Shown one piece after another: positions 51,616-59,783 of a DNA stretch of 64,000 nt. Both the position numbers and the translations under genes were made by a program. The notes beneath the pieces are model-generated. The model did no database searches, was not told the DNA's origin, and saw nothing but the letters and a program-made list of their open reading frames with translations. This stretch comes from Streptomyces sp. GESEQ-4 (lineage in GTDB: Bacteria > Actinomycetota > Actinomycetes > Streptomycetales > Streptomycetaceae). The stretch covers positions 62,001-126,000 of the forward strand of contig NZ_JAFFSU010000009.1 in NCBI RefSeq assembly GCF_017948455.1, written 5' to 3'. Position 1 is the first letter of the stretch. Each line of letters begins with the position of its first letter.

Positions 51616-52770
51616 TCAGTTCATCGGCGACCCGATGGCCGTGGAACCCGTCGTCAGAAAGGTCGTCGACGGCAGCGAGCCGTCCGCCTTACGCGCCCCG
51701 TACGCCGTAGCCGCATCCGTCGACTTGAAGCCCGGCGTACTCACCCCGCCGTCCCAGTTGTTCGCGGCGCACACCGTACGGGAACCCACCTTCGACAACC
51801 CGCCCTTGTTGCCCACCGCCAGATTCCGCGCCAGCCGCGCCTTACCCGTGGCGAAGTAGAAACCGGCCTCGGCATTGGCGTACGCGGTGTTGCGGTGCAG
51901 CGCCATCGCGCCGGTGTTGGAGTTCTCGGTGAAGCCGTGCAGCGTGTTGCCCCAGGCCGCGTTGTTGTTGACGACATGCGCGACCGTGGCGCCACCGCCA
52001 CCCAGCTTGAACCCGTTGCCGTTGCCCTCGAACGCGGAGTCGCCCCACCGGTTCTTGCCGTTGCCGAAGGCCCAGGCGTGGTCGATGGTGACCGGCGAGG
52101 AGAACTGCCACAGGTCGAGCCCGTCATCCGAGTTGTTGTAGAGGCGAGCGCCCGTGATCCTGTTGCCCGTCCCGGAGCCGAACTTCACGGCGATCCCGTC
52201 GGCGTTCTGACCGTGCCCGGCCGGGTCGTAGTTGCCGTGACTGTCCAGGTTCTGCACGAGGTTGTCGCTCGTGCCGTCGCCGCGCAGGGTGAACCCGGAG
52301 TCGCCGTTGTCGGCGGTGACCAGGTTCTTGAAGACACCGCCCACGGACGACGTGGCGACGAAGCCCTGGGCCGGGGAGTTCTGGAAGGTGAGGTTCTGCA
52401 CGGTCCAGTGGTCGCCGTAGATCCCGGCCAGCCAGGAGCCGTCGGGCAGCTTGGAGCCGTCGATCTTCACCTTCTCGCTGCCGTAGGCCCGCAGAGTGAT
52501 GCGGTTCGAACCGGTGCCGTCGGCCGTGGACTTGAGGGTGGCCGTCGGGTAGTACGTGCCGGCGCGCACCTGGATGACGGTGCCCGCGGCGGCGCGTGCG
52601 ACGGCCGACTCCAGCTGGGCGGTGCTGGAGACGGTGACGGTCGTCGCGGCTGCCTGGGCGCCGCCGTTCGACAGTCCGAGGTAGACGCCGCCGGCGCCGG
52701 CGGAGACGGCCACCGCCGCCGCGATCGAGAGGGTGCGCGTTCTGCGGTGGCGTCCGGTGCTGAGCCGCAC
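51616..52770 (-). CDS. Secreted right-handed beta-helix pectate lyase (PL9 type)
   Basis: A 384-residue secreted lyase for homogalacturonan. A signal peptide (LSIAAAVAVSAGAGGVYLGL ... GGAQAAA) precedes a parallel beta-helix of short repeats, including GTVIQVRAGTYYP, GIYGDHWTVQNLTFQNSPAQ, NADGIAVKFGSGTGNR, which carries the probable Brønsted-base lysine, and NNSDDGLDLWQFSSPVTIDH. The pattern matches Pel9A-like enzymes that bind Ca2+. The GTG start at 52770 is preceded by AGGAAAGGA on the coding strand. Divergent from the double GH43 gene. Confidence 0.87.
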   Translation of the reverse strand: MRLSTGRHRRTRTLSIAAAVAVSAGAGGVYLGLSNGGAQAAATTVTVSSTAQLESAVARAAAGTVIQVRAGTYYPTATLKSTADGTGSNRITLRAYGSEKVKIDGSKLPDGSWLAGIYGDHWTVQNLTFQNSPAQGFVATSSVGGVFKNLVTADNGDSGFTLRGDGTSDNLVQNLDSHGNYDPAGHGQNADGIAVKFGSGTGNRITGARLYNNSDDGLDLWQFSSPVTIDHAWAFGNGKNRWGDSAFEGNGNGFKLGGGGATVAHVVNNNAAWGNTLHGFTENSNTGAMALHRNTAYANAEAGFYFATGKARLARNLAVGNKGGLSKVGSRTVCAANNWDGGVSTPGFKSTDAATAYGARKADGSLPSTTFLTTGSTAIGSPMN

Positions 52771-52843
52771 GGGGCGTTCCTTTCCTGGGGGATGGGGACG
52801 CGATGCAGTCGCCGCCGTGACCGTAAGAGGTTGCCGTGTCCCT

Positions 52844-52868
52844 GGCGAAAGCGACCGAAACTTTCGCC
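52844..52868. promoter_or_regulatory. Candidate sugar-regulator operator between PL9 and GH43 genes
   Basis: GGCGAAAG and CTTTCGCC are perfect inverted arms nine bases apart, and inside them CGAAACTTTCG (52856-52866) is a perfect 11-bp palindrome. The CGAA-N-TTCG type is known from LacI-like regulators of plant-polymer enzymes in Streptomyces (BxlR). It lies between divergent lyase and GH43 starts. Confidence 0.5.
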
Positions 52869-52973
52869 ACCCTTCATCTCACGCCTACCGATTGACGTGC
52901 TGTTTCCCACTGGTAACACTCCGAAGGCGCCGCATCATCCAACAGAAACGCCCACACTCCTACAGGACTGCCC

Positions 52974-55172
52974 ATGCGCCCCAGAGCCGTGCTCGTCGCC
53001 TGTCTCGCCCTCCTCCTCACCCTCATCACCGCCCCCGCCGGCACCGCGCAATCAGGAGCGCCGCCCGTGAGCAAGTCCAAGTACGCCGGCTATCTCTTCG
53101 CCTACTTCACCGGCGAGGGCACCGCCGACGGCGAGCAGATCCGCTACGCCCTCAGCCGCGGCAACGATCCCTTGCACTGGCGGGAGTTGAACGCCGGAAA
53201 GCCGGTGCTCACCTCCACCATCGGCGAGAAGGGCCTGCGGGATCCGTTCGTGATCCGCGCCCCCGAGGGCGACAAGTTCTACATGATCGCGACCGATCTG
53301 CGCATGTACCAGAACAGCAGCGGCAGTTGGGACCACGTCCAGCGCCACGGCAGCAAGTCCATCATGGTCTGGGAGTCCACGGACCTGGTGAACTGGACCG
53401 ACCAGCGCCTGGTGAAGGTGTCCCCCGACAACGCGGGCAACACCTGGGCCCCTGAGGCCTATTGGGACGAGAAGCTCGGCGAGTTCGTCGTCTTCTGGGC
53501 CTCGAAGCTGTACGCCGACGACGACCCGGACCACACCGGCTCGACGTACAACAAAATGATGTACGCGACCACGAAGGACTTCCGTACCTTCAGCGAGCCC
53601 AAGGTCTGGAACGACCCGGGCTACTCGGTCATCGACTCAACGGTCGTGAACCACAAGGGCACGTACTACCGCTACACCAAGGACGAGCGCGACCCGAACT
53701 CCTCCAGCCCCTGCGCGAAGTTCATCACCGGGGAGAAGTCGCGGACACTGACCTCCACGAAGTACGACTTCGTCGCGGACTGCATCGGCAACGGGGCGAT
53801 GGACCGCGGTGAGGGCCCGACGGTGTTCAAGTCCAACACCGAGGAGAAGTGGTACCTGTTCATCGACGAGTACGGCGGCCGGGGCTACATCCCCTTCGAA
53901 ACCACCGACCTCGACTCGGGCAAGTGGACCCCGTCGCAGAACTACCAGCTGCCCACCAGCCCGCGGCACGGCACGGTCATGCCGGTGACGCAGAAGGAGT
54001 ACGACCGCCTGCTGGCCGCGTATCCCGCGAGCCCCACCTCGATCGTCGACGTGACGGCGAAGGACCAGGAGGGCTACGCGATCGTCACCGAGGCCGCGAA
54101 CAAGGTCGTTCTGCCGATGGAGCCGAACGCCGACCTCAGGCGCCTCGCCCCGAAGCTGGCGGTCGGCGCGGGCGCCAAGGTCAGCCCGGCCTCGGGTACG
54201 CGCCGCGACTTCCGCAAGCCGCAGACGTACACCGTGACGGCGGCGGATGGGACGAAGCGCAAGTGGACGGTGGAGGCGGTGCCGACCCGCAGTCCTGTCC
54301 TGCCCGGCCTGTACGCGGACCCCGACGTCAAGTACATGAACGGCCGCTACTGGATCTACCCGACGACGGACGGCTTCCCCGGCTGGAGCGGCACCAAGTT
54401 CAAGGCGTTCTCCTCCAAGGACCTGGTGCACTGGAAGGACCACGGCGAGATCCTCGACCTGGGCCCTGACGTGTCCTGGGCCGACAAGAACGCCTGGGCG
54501 CCGGCGATCGCGGAGCGGGACGGCAAGTACTACTTCTACTTCTGCGCGGAGCAGCAGATCGGCGTCGCGGTCGCGGACTCCCCCGCCGGCCCGTTCAAGG
54601 ACGCGCTGGGCAAGCCGCTGGTCGCCAAGGGCGGGCAGTTCCAGGGCCAGATGATCGATCCCTCGGTCTACACGGACGACGACGGGAAGTCGTACCTCTA
54701 CTGGGGCAACGGGCGCGGCTACGTCGTCCCGCTGAACGACGACATGGTGTCCTTCGACGCGACCAAGGTGAAGGACATCACCCCGGACAACTTCCGCGAG
54801 GGCGCCTTCGTGATCAAGCGCAAGGGCACCTACTACTACATGTGGTCCGAGGACGACACCCGCAGCGAGAACTACCACGTCGCGTACGCCACGGGCCCGT
54901 CCCCGCTCGGTCCCTGGACCAAGAAGGGCACGATCCTCTCCAAGCGGCCCGAGTACGGCATCAAGGCCACCGGCCACCACTCGGTGGTGAACACCCCCGG
55001 CACGGACAACTGGTACATGGTCTACCACCGCTTCGCCCTGAACGGCCCCGGCAAGGCGGGCGGCGACGGCACCCACCGCGAGACCACCATCGACCGCATG
55101 GAGTTCGCGGCCGACGGCACGATCAAGCCGGTGGTGCCGACCCTGGAGTCGATCAGGCCGGTACGGAAGTAG
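52974..55172 (+). CDS. Secreted protein with two GH43 domains
   Basis: A 732-residue exported protein. A signal peptide (VLVACLALLLTLITAPAGTA) leads to a first GH43-like five-bladed propeller (about 35-370, with KGLRDPFVIRAPEGDKFYMI and GNTWAPEAYWDEKLGEFVVF). A small beta segment (GAKVSPASGTRRDFRKPQTY) links it to a second GH43 (about 445-732: GLYADPDVKYMNGRYWIYPT, AWAPAIAERDGKYYFYFCAE, MIDPSVYTDDDGKSYLYWG). GH43 enzymes remove arabinose, xylose or galactose from side chains. Two different propellers suggest two bonds are cut. Substrates are not resolved. Confidence 0.87.
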   Translation: MRPRAVLVACLALLLTLITAPAGTAQSGAPPVSKSKYAGYLFAYFTGEGTADGEQIRYALSRGNDPLHWRELNAGKPVLTSTIGEKGLRDPFVIRAPEGDKFYMIATDLRMYQNSSGSWDHVQRHGSKSIMVWESTDLVNWTDQRLVKVSPDNAGNTWAPEAYWDEKLGEFVVFWASKLYADDDPDHTGSTYNKMMYATTKDFRTFSEPKVWNDPGYSVIDSTVVNHKGTYYRYTKDERDPNSSSPCAKFITGEKSRTLTSTKYDFVADCIGNGAMDRGEGPTVFKSNTEEKWYLFIDEYGGRGYIPFETTDLDSGKWTPSQNYQLPTSPRHGTVMPVTQKEYDRLLAAYPASPTSIVDVTAKDQEGYAIVTEAANKVVLPMEPNADLRRLAPKLAVGAGAKVSPASGTRRDFRKPQTYTVTAADGTKRKWTVEAVPTRSPVLPGLYADPDVKYMNGRYWIYPTTDGFPGWSGTKFKAFSSKDLVHWKDHGEILDLGPDVSWADKNAWAPAIAERDGKYYFYFCAEQQIGVAVADSPAGPFKDALGKPLVAKGGQFQGQMIDPSVYTDDDGKSYLYWGNGRGYVVPLNDDMVSFDATKVKDITPDNFREGAFVIKRKGTYYYMWSEDDTRSENYHVAYATGPSPLGPWTKKGTILSKRPEYGIKATGHHSVVNTPGTDNWYMVYHRFALNGPGKAGGDGTHRETTIDRMEFAADGTIKPVVPTLESIRPVRK

Positions 55173-55177
55173 CTCAC

Positions 55178-56269
55178 TCACAGGACGGTGTCGAGCCAGG
55201 CGAACACCTCGTCCTGCATGCGGTCGTCGAAGACATGGCCCAGGTCGGGCCATGTCTTCAGCCGCAGCCGCTCCTCGGCGTGGCGCGAGCGCCAGACGGC
55301 GGTCAGCTTGTCGTGGGCCACCCGTACGCCGTCGGCGGGGAAGAGCGGGTCCAGGGCGCCGCTGAAGAAGAGCATCGGCCTGGGTGCGGCGATGCCCGCC
55401 ACGTCGGGGTAGTCCAGGAACCGGGGAAGCCCGGGGTGGAGCATGTAGTACGACGACTGCCCGCGCAGCGTGTTGTTGCCGGGCACCATCATTTCCTTCA
55501 GGCCGGTCATCCAGCAGACGGCCGCGGTGGCCGCGACGGAGTCGGTCAGCGCGGCCGTCTGCCAGGCGCGATAGGCGCCCATGGAGAAGCCGAGCGTGGC
55601 GACCGTGCGCACGTGGCGCAGGCCGGCCAGGAAGTCGGCAGCGCGAGCGTCCTCACGGGCCATGAGCCCGGCGAGCGAGGAGCCGAGGTGGTAGAAGGTG
55701 CTGGCCAGGGCCTGCTGCTGGTCATAGGCGAGGGGCCCGCGGTCGCCCCAGCCGGGCGCGTCCAGGCAGAGGACGACATACCCGCGCCGGGCGAGTTCGT
55801 CGCCGATGAACCTGCCGCTGAAGTGCCGATCCGCCCAGGCCCACGCGGAGGCGAGCCGGGTGTCGTCGTACCAGGGCCGGACCAGCTTCTCCTTCCCGAT
55901 GTCGAACGTGGCCCCGTGGTCGTGCAGCAGCAGTACGGCGGGGAAGGGCCCGGGGCCGTGCGGGGTGAGCAGGACACCGCGGACGCGTTCGTAGCGGGTG
56001 AGGGAGAGGGAGACCAACTCCCGCGTGCAGAAGGCGTCTTGTACGGCGTCCGTGACCTCGGGCGCGTACGGGACCCCGTCCTGCCGCCCGACAACGAGCA
56101 GTTCCTCCACCTTGGCCCGCGCCGCCCGCCGCCACTCCTCGAAGTCCCGGATCGGCGAGGTGCCCCAGGCGAGCGGGAAGCGCAGGTCGTCCTTGAGGGT
56201 GGAGTGGAACTCAGGCAGCGGGGCGCCAGTCACGGAGGTACGCCTTCCGAGTGTGCGACTCGGCTTCAT
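55178..56269 (-). CDS. Alpha/beta hydrolase (acetyl-xylan-esterase/dienelactone-hydrolase-like)
   Basis: A 363-residue alpha/beta hydrolase without a signal peptide. The oxyanion segment is LLLHDHGATFD, the nucleophile elbow GFSMGAYR, the acid is in FSGALDPLFPADG and the histidine in DLGHVFDD. It resembles 7-cysteine-type abhydrolase families acting on acetylated sugars. It overlaps the end of the pectin esterase gene on the same strand. A GTG at 56233 would shorten the overlap to 23 bp and is an alternative start. Likely a cytoplasmic deacetylase of imported pectin fragments (inference). Confidence 0.8.
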   Translation of the reverse strand: MKPSRTLGRRTSVTGAPLPEFHSTLKDDLRFPLAWGTSPIRDFEEWRRAARAKVEELLVVGRQDGVPYAPEVTDAVQDAFCTRELVSLSLTRYERVRGVLLTPHGPGPFPAVLLLHDHGATFDIGKEKLVRPWYDDTRLASAWAWADRHFSGRFIGDELARRGYVVLCLDAPGWGDRGPLAYDQQQALASTFYHLGSSLAGLMAREDARAADFLAGLRHVRTVATLGFSMGAYRAWQTAALTDSVAATAAVCWMTGLKEMMVPGNNTLRGQSSYYMLHPGLPRFLDYPDVAGIAAPRPMLFFSGALDPLFPADGVRVAHDKLTAVWRSRHAEERLRLKTWPDLGHVFDDRMQDEVFAWLDTVL

Positions 56270-57320
56270 CGGCGCTGAGTTGGGGACGGTTCTCCGGGAC
56301 GCTGATCACGGCGCCGGGGCCGGTGTTGCGGTACTCGGCGAACCGCTGGTCCTGCCAGGGGAAGCCGGAGGCCATGTTGGTGTAGGGCGCGGCGGCGTCG
56401 ATGCCCGTGCCCATCCAGGTGTCGCGCACGACGAGGGCGGGCCGCGCCGTGGTGTCGGAACTCGGCACCCAGGGCCGGGCCAGCTTGTACGCCCCGTCCT
56501 CCGCGCCGCTGGTGATACGGCACTTCACGGCCAGGTAGCCGTACGGGTTGGCACGGGCCGTGGACGGCGCGAACACCATGCCCTTGGGCGTGAAGTCGAC
56601 GTCCCGGGCCAGCGTGTGGAAGCGGCAGTGCTCGTACACGGCGGTGGCCCGCCCGAAGACGAAGTCGACGTCACCCTCGGCGTAGCAGTGCGCGAAGTAC
56701 TGCCGAGCGAAGGTGCCGAGCGCCATCGAGTCGGCGTACAGCGTGTCCTGATGTCCGAGGAACCGGCACCGCCAGAACGCCGAGCGGTCGCCCTGCACCT
56801 TGATGGCGACGGCCTGGGTGCCGGTGATCTCGGGGTGGTCGGCGCGGAGCCAGTCGTTGGCGAAGGTGATGTCCCGCGCGGTGAACCCGTCGGCCTGCAC
56901 GGTGGTGGTGGCGGACCCGCTGGTGCCGTACGTGCCACCGCCGGGCTTGGGAGTGCCCGCCGCGTTGTCGTACACGATCACGACATCGCGGGGGTTCTCC
57001 GAGGCGCCGATCCAGGTCGCTTCCGTCCGGGTGGCGTCGACGGCGACCGTCTCCCGGTAGGTGCCGGGTGCCAGGACCAGCGTCCAGCCGCTGCCGGTCG
57101 CGGCGTTCACGGCGGCCTGTACGGAGGTGAAGTCGCCCTGGCCGCGCGGGTCGACGTACAGAGTCTTCGGGGTGAGGCGGGCGGCCGGTGAGCCGTATCG
57201 GCCGAACGGTCGCGGTCTGCCGCCTGCCCGCGCGGGGGCGGAGGCGAGACCGAGGGCGGCGCCCGCCGCGGCGGACGCCATGAGGAATCCTCGGCGGGAC
57301 AACGGGAACTGCGAGGGCAT
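56211..57320 (-). CDS. Pectinesterase (CE8), secreted
   Basis: A 369-residue enzyme that removes methyl groups from homogalacturonan, making it accessible to pectate lyases. A Tat signal is present (SRRGFLMASAAAGAAL), then the beta-helix CE8 domain with GSGWTLVLAPGTYRETV, CRFLGHQDTLYAD and EGDVDFVFGRATAVYEHC, which carry the two catalytic aspartates, and YKLARPWV with the conserved arginine. Start ATG 57320. Upstream of and overlapping the alpha/beta hydrolase gene. Confidence 0.93.
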   Translation of the reverse strand: MPSQFPLSRRGFLMASAAAGAALGLASAPARAGGRPRPFGRYGSPAARLTPKTLYVDPRGQGDFTSVQAAVNAATGSGWTLVLAPGTYRETVAVDATRTEATWIGASENPRDVVIVYDNAAGTPKPGGGTYGTSGSATTTVQADGFTARDITFANDWLRADHPEITGTQAVAIKVQGDRSAFWRCRFLGHQDTLYADSMALGTFARQYFAHCYAEGDVDFVFGRATAVYEHCRFHTLARDVDFTPKGMVFAPSTARANPYGYLAVKCRITSGAEDGAYKLARPWVPSSDTTARPALVVRDTWMGTGIDAAAPYTNMASGFPWQDQRFAEYRNTGPGAVISVPENRPQLSADEAESHTRKAYLRDWRPAA

Positions 57321-57420
57321 ACGGGTACTCCTTCGCGGTGCGGCTCGTGTGGGGAGGGTGGGCAGGCGGGGCCGGAGGGGTGCGGCCCCCCGGCCCGTCC
57401 GCTCGCTCGCGCTCTTGGGT

Positions 57421-58725
57421 TCAGCGCAGGCGGCCGGCGCCCGCGCGATGGGCGACGATCCCCGGCACCGCCTTGGGGTGGTCGACCTTCGTCCGCAGGG
57501 TCGGCTTCCAGCCGGCGCCGGACTGGAGGGTCTCCTGAGGGATCTCGGCGTTGTGGACGGCGATGAGGTCGGTCCGCTTGCCGTTGACGTAGTTGTTCTC
57601 GGCGGTGAGCGGTGACTCGTTCCACTTCTTCAGCGCCTTGCCGACGCTCGCGCCGGGCGGCAGCGTGATCGCATTGTCGGTGGCGTGGAGTTGCGAGGAG
57701 ATACCGACGCCGAAGATGTAGTAGTCGTCCTGCTGTTCCTCGTTCACCACGTAGTGGTTGTTGTAGACGTCGACCTGTCCGAACCGCACGCGCGGGGAAC
57801 GCTGGAGGATCCCGTCGAAGCGGTTGTGGTGCATGGTGACCTTGAGCTTGCCTGCGTCGATGGCGGCGAGGCCGTCGCCGTTGCCGATCAGCATGTTCTT
57901 GTCGTGGTTCTCGTAGCGGTTCCAGGACACGGTCACGTAGTTGGAGCCGCGCACGATGTCGGTCAGCCCGTCGTGCTGCTGGAAGACCTTGCCGAAGTAG
58001 ACGGGCCGCTCACTGTCGGGGAAGCGCCCGTCGGTGAACGTGTTGTGGTCGAGCCACACGTGGTCCGTGCCGTAGACGACCACGGTGTCGTACTCGGAGT
58101 TCCAGTTGCCGGTGTTGTCGTCGTCGGTCGGGTCCCACTTGGGGAAGCAGTCGAGTGGGGCCTCGATGGTGAGGTTGCGCAGGATGACGTTCGAGACACC
58201 GAGGATCTGGAGGCTGGCGCCGAGGATGGCGGAGTTCTTTCCGACGCCGACGATGGTGGTGTTGCCGGGGATGAAGGCCTTGATCTCCGCGTTCTGGTTG
58301 GCGGCGGAGGCGACCCGTGCGTCCTCCTGCGGTCCCATGGCGACCTTGTCGTTGCCGTAGACGGCCGGGTCGTAGTCCTTGAGGTACTGCTGGAGGTCGT
58401 AGCCGTCGGTGACGAAGGCCTCGCAGCCCTGGGAGACGGCGTCGATCACGCCCTTGACCTTGATGATCTTCGGTGCGTCTCCCCCGTCCTGCAGCGCGGC
58501 CTTGAACTCGGCCCACGTGGTGACGGTGTAGACGTGCTCGGCGTCGGCGGCGGATCCACCCGTGGTGCCGGCGCCCTCCGAGCCCCATCCGTCGCCGGCG
58601 GCGAGGGCCTCGCGGCCGAGGTCGCGGGGCTTGGCCTGGGCGGTGGGGCCGGTGAGGGTGAGAACGAGGCCGGTACAGCCGACGACAGCGGTAATGGCAT
58701 GGGCATGCCATTGGCGGGTACGCAT
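57421..58725 (-). CDS. Secreted pectate lyase (PL1), RxPxxR type
   Basis: A 434-residue secreted lyase. A signal peptide (HAITAVVGCTGLVLTLTG) is followed by GDGWGSEGAGTTGG and the PL1 beta-helix: NTTIVGVGKNSAILGASLQI, DHVWLDHNTFTDG, SWNRYENHDKNMLIGNGDG and the catalytic loop LQRSPRVRFGQVDVYNNHY, which keeps both arginines of RxPxxR. ATG 58725 has GGAAGGGA upstream. The longer open frame to 59238 runs through a repeat and the next gene's shadow, and is rejected. Confidence 0.93.
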   Translation of the reverse strand: MRTRQWHAHAITAVVGCTGLVLTLTGPTAQAKPRDLGREALAAGDGWGSEGAGTTGGSAADAEHVYTVTTWAEFKAALQDGGDAPKIIKVKGVIDAVSQGCEAFVTDGYDLQQYLKDYDPAVYGNDKVAMGPQEDARVASAANQNAEIKAFIPGNTTIVGVGKNSAILGASLQILGVSNVILRNLTIEAPLDCFPKWDPTDDDNTGNWNSEYDTVVVYGTDHVWLDHNTFTDGRFPDSERPVYFGKVFQQHDGLTDIVRGSNYVTVSWNRYENHDKNMLIGNGDGLAAIDAGKLKVTMHHNRFDGILQRSPRVRFGQVDVYNNHYVVNEEQQDDYYIFGVGISSQLHATDNAITLPPGASVGKALKKWNESPLTAENNYVNGKRTDLIAVHNAEIPQETLQSGAGWKPTLRTKVDHPKAVPGIVAHRAGAGRLR

Positions 58726-58761
58726 GAGTGCGGGTCCCTTCCAGAACATTCGAGTACGGGG

Positions 58762-58812
58762 GCGCCCCTTCAGGGGCGCGGGGAACTGCGCGACCAGCCC
58801 CAACGGGCCCGC
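58762..58812 (+). repeat. Dispersed GC-rich repeat, copy 5
   Basis: Hairpin GCGCCCC-TTCA-GGGGCGC (58762-58779), then GGGGAACTGCGCGACCAGCC and CCAACGGGCCCGCAG. Close by, GGGGCGCAGCCCC (58856-58868) is a type-B hairpin touching the stop codon of the acetylesterase gene. Confidence 0.85.
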
Positions 58813-58867
58813 AGTCGCGACACGGCTGTCACCCACCACCCCCTGGCGGGGGCCTGGGGCGCAGCCC

Positions 58868-59650
58868 CTACACGTTGGGCCACGTGATCCAAGACTCCGG
58901 AATCTCGTCGTCCAAGCGACGCACGTCCCGCCGCGCCAACACCCGGCGGTGCAGCAACTCCCCCGCGACCAGCCGGGCCACGGCAATCGCACCCGGCGGA
59001 TTGAAGTGCGTGTTGTCCTGCTCGGTCTCGGTCCAGTTGAAGTACTTCTTCGTCGCCTCGACCCCGAGCCCCTGCCACAACGCGAGCGACAGCGCCTGAA
59101 GGTCGAGCAACGCCACCCGCTCCTCCTGGGCCAGCGCCCGCATCGCCGCCGGATAGTCGCCATGACTGGGCACGGCGTTGCCGCCCACATCGAACCGACG
59201 CCGCTCGACGGCCGTCGCCAGCACGGGCCGCGCCCCACGCGCCCGAGCCCCGTCGACGTACAACCGCAGATACTCCTGATACGTCGACCAGGGCTCCGTG
59301 TACCGAGTCGGATCGTCGGCCTTCTCGTCGTTGTGCGCGAACTGGATCAGGAGGAAGTCACCGGCCCGAATCTGTCCGAGGACGACATCGAGCCGCCCTT
59401 CATCGACGAAACTTTTCGAACTCCGGCCGTTCACCGCGTGATTGGAAACGGGCCGGTCCTTGCGGAGGAAGAAGGGAAGCGCCATTCCCCACCCGGTTTC
59501 CGGAGCGGCGGCGGCGTACTTCTGAGCGGCGGTGGAATCACCGGCGATGAAGAGGGTGCGGGGTCGGCGTCCGGATGCGTGCGCGGTACCGGTCACCGCA
59601 ATCGGAACGACCCCAAATGCAGCAGCAACCTGTCTACGACTGAGAGACAC
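58868..59650 (-). CDS. Rhamnogalacturonan acetylesterase (SGNH/CE12 type)
   Basis: A 260-residue SGNH hydrolase. The nucleophile Ser39 is in FIAGDSTAAQ (block I), HAVNGRSSKSF is block II, FLLIQFAHNDE block III, and the catalytic pair is in EQDNTHFNPPGA (block V). This matches rhamnogalacturonan acetylesterases, which remove acetyl groups so that PL4/PL9 lyases can cut. The first 26 residues are a Tat-like leader (MSLSRRQVAAAFGVVPIAVT). Downstream of the sugar-binding lipoprotein gene on the same strand, 133 bp apart. Confidence 0.87.
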   Translation of the reverse strand: MSLSRRQVAAAFGVVPIAVTGTAHASGRRPRTLFIAGDSTAAQKYAAAAPETGWGMALPFFLRKDRPVSNHAVNGRSSKSFVDEGRLDVVLGQIRAGDFLLIQFAHNDEKADDPTRYTEPWSTYQEYLRLYVDGARARGARPVLATAVERRRFDVGGNAVPSHGDYPAAMRALAQEERVALLDLQALSLALWQGLGVEATKKYFNWTETEQDNTHFNPPGAIAVARLVAGELLHRRVLARRDVRRLDDEIPESWITWPNV

Positions 59651-59686
59651 AACGGTGCCCTTTCAATAAGGGGAAGATCACCCACC

Positions 59687-59768
59687 CAGGGGCGCGGGGC
59701 TGTATCGATTTGCGGCTCCGCCGCGTGGGCGCGACCAGCCACAACAGCCCCGCAGCCCCCCACAACCG
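59687..59768 (+). repeat. Dispersed GC-rich repeat, copy 6 (variant core)
   Basis: Starts AGGGGCGCGGGG like the others but continues CTGTATCGATTTGCGGCTCC with the hairpin GCGGC-TCC-GCCGC (59712-59724) before rejoining GCGCGACCAGCC and ACAACAGCCCCGCAG. It lies 15 bp beyond the stop of the sugar-binding lipoprotein gene. Confidence 0.8.
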
Positions 59769-59783
59769 AAACGCACCGATCTC

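Noticed and set aside
57421..59238. 605-codon extension of the PL1 gene into the acetylesterase gene
   Set aside because: The extension reads through a dispersed repeat and antisense-frame residues. The ATG at 58725 has a ribosome-binding site and begins a clean signal peptide.
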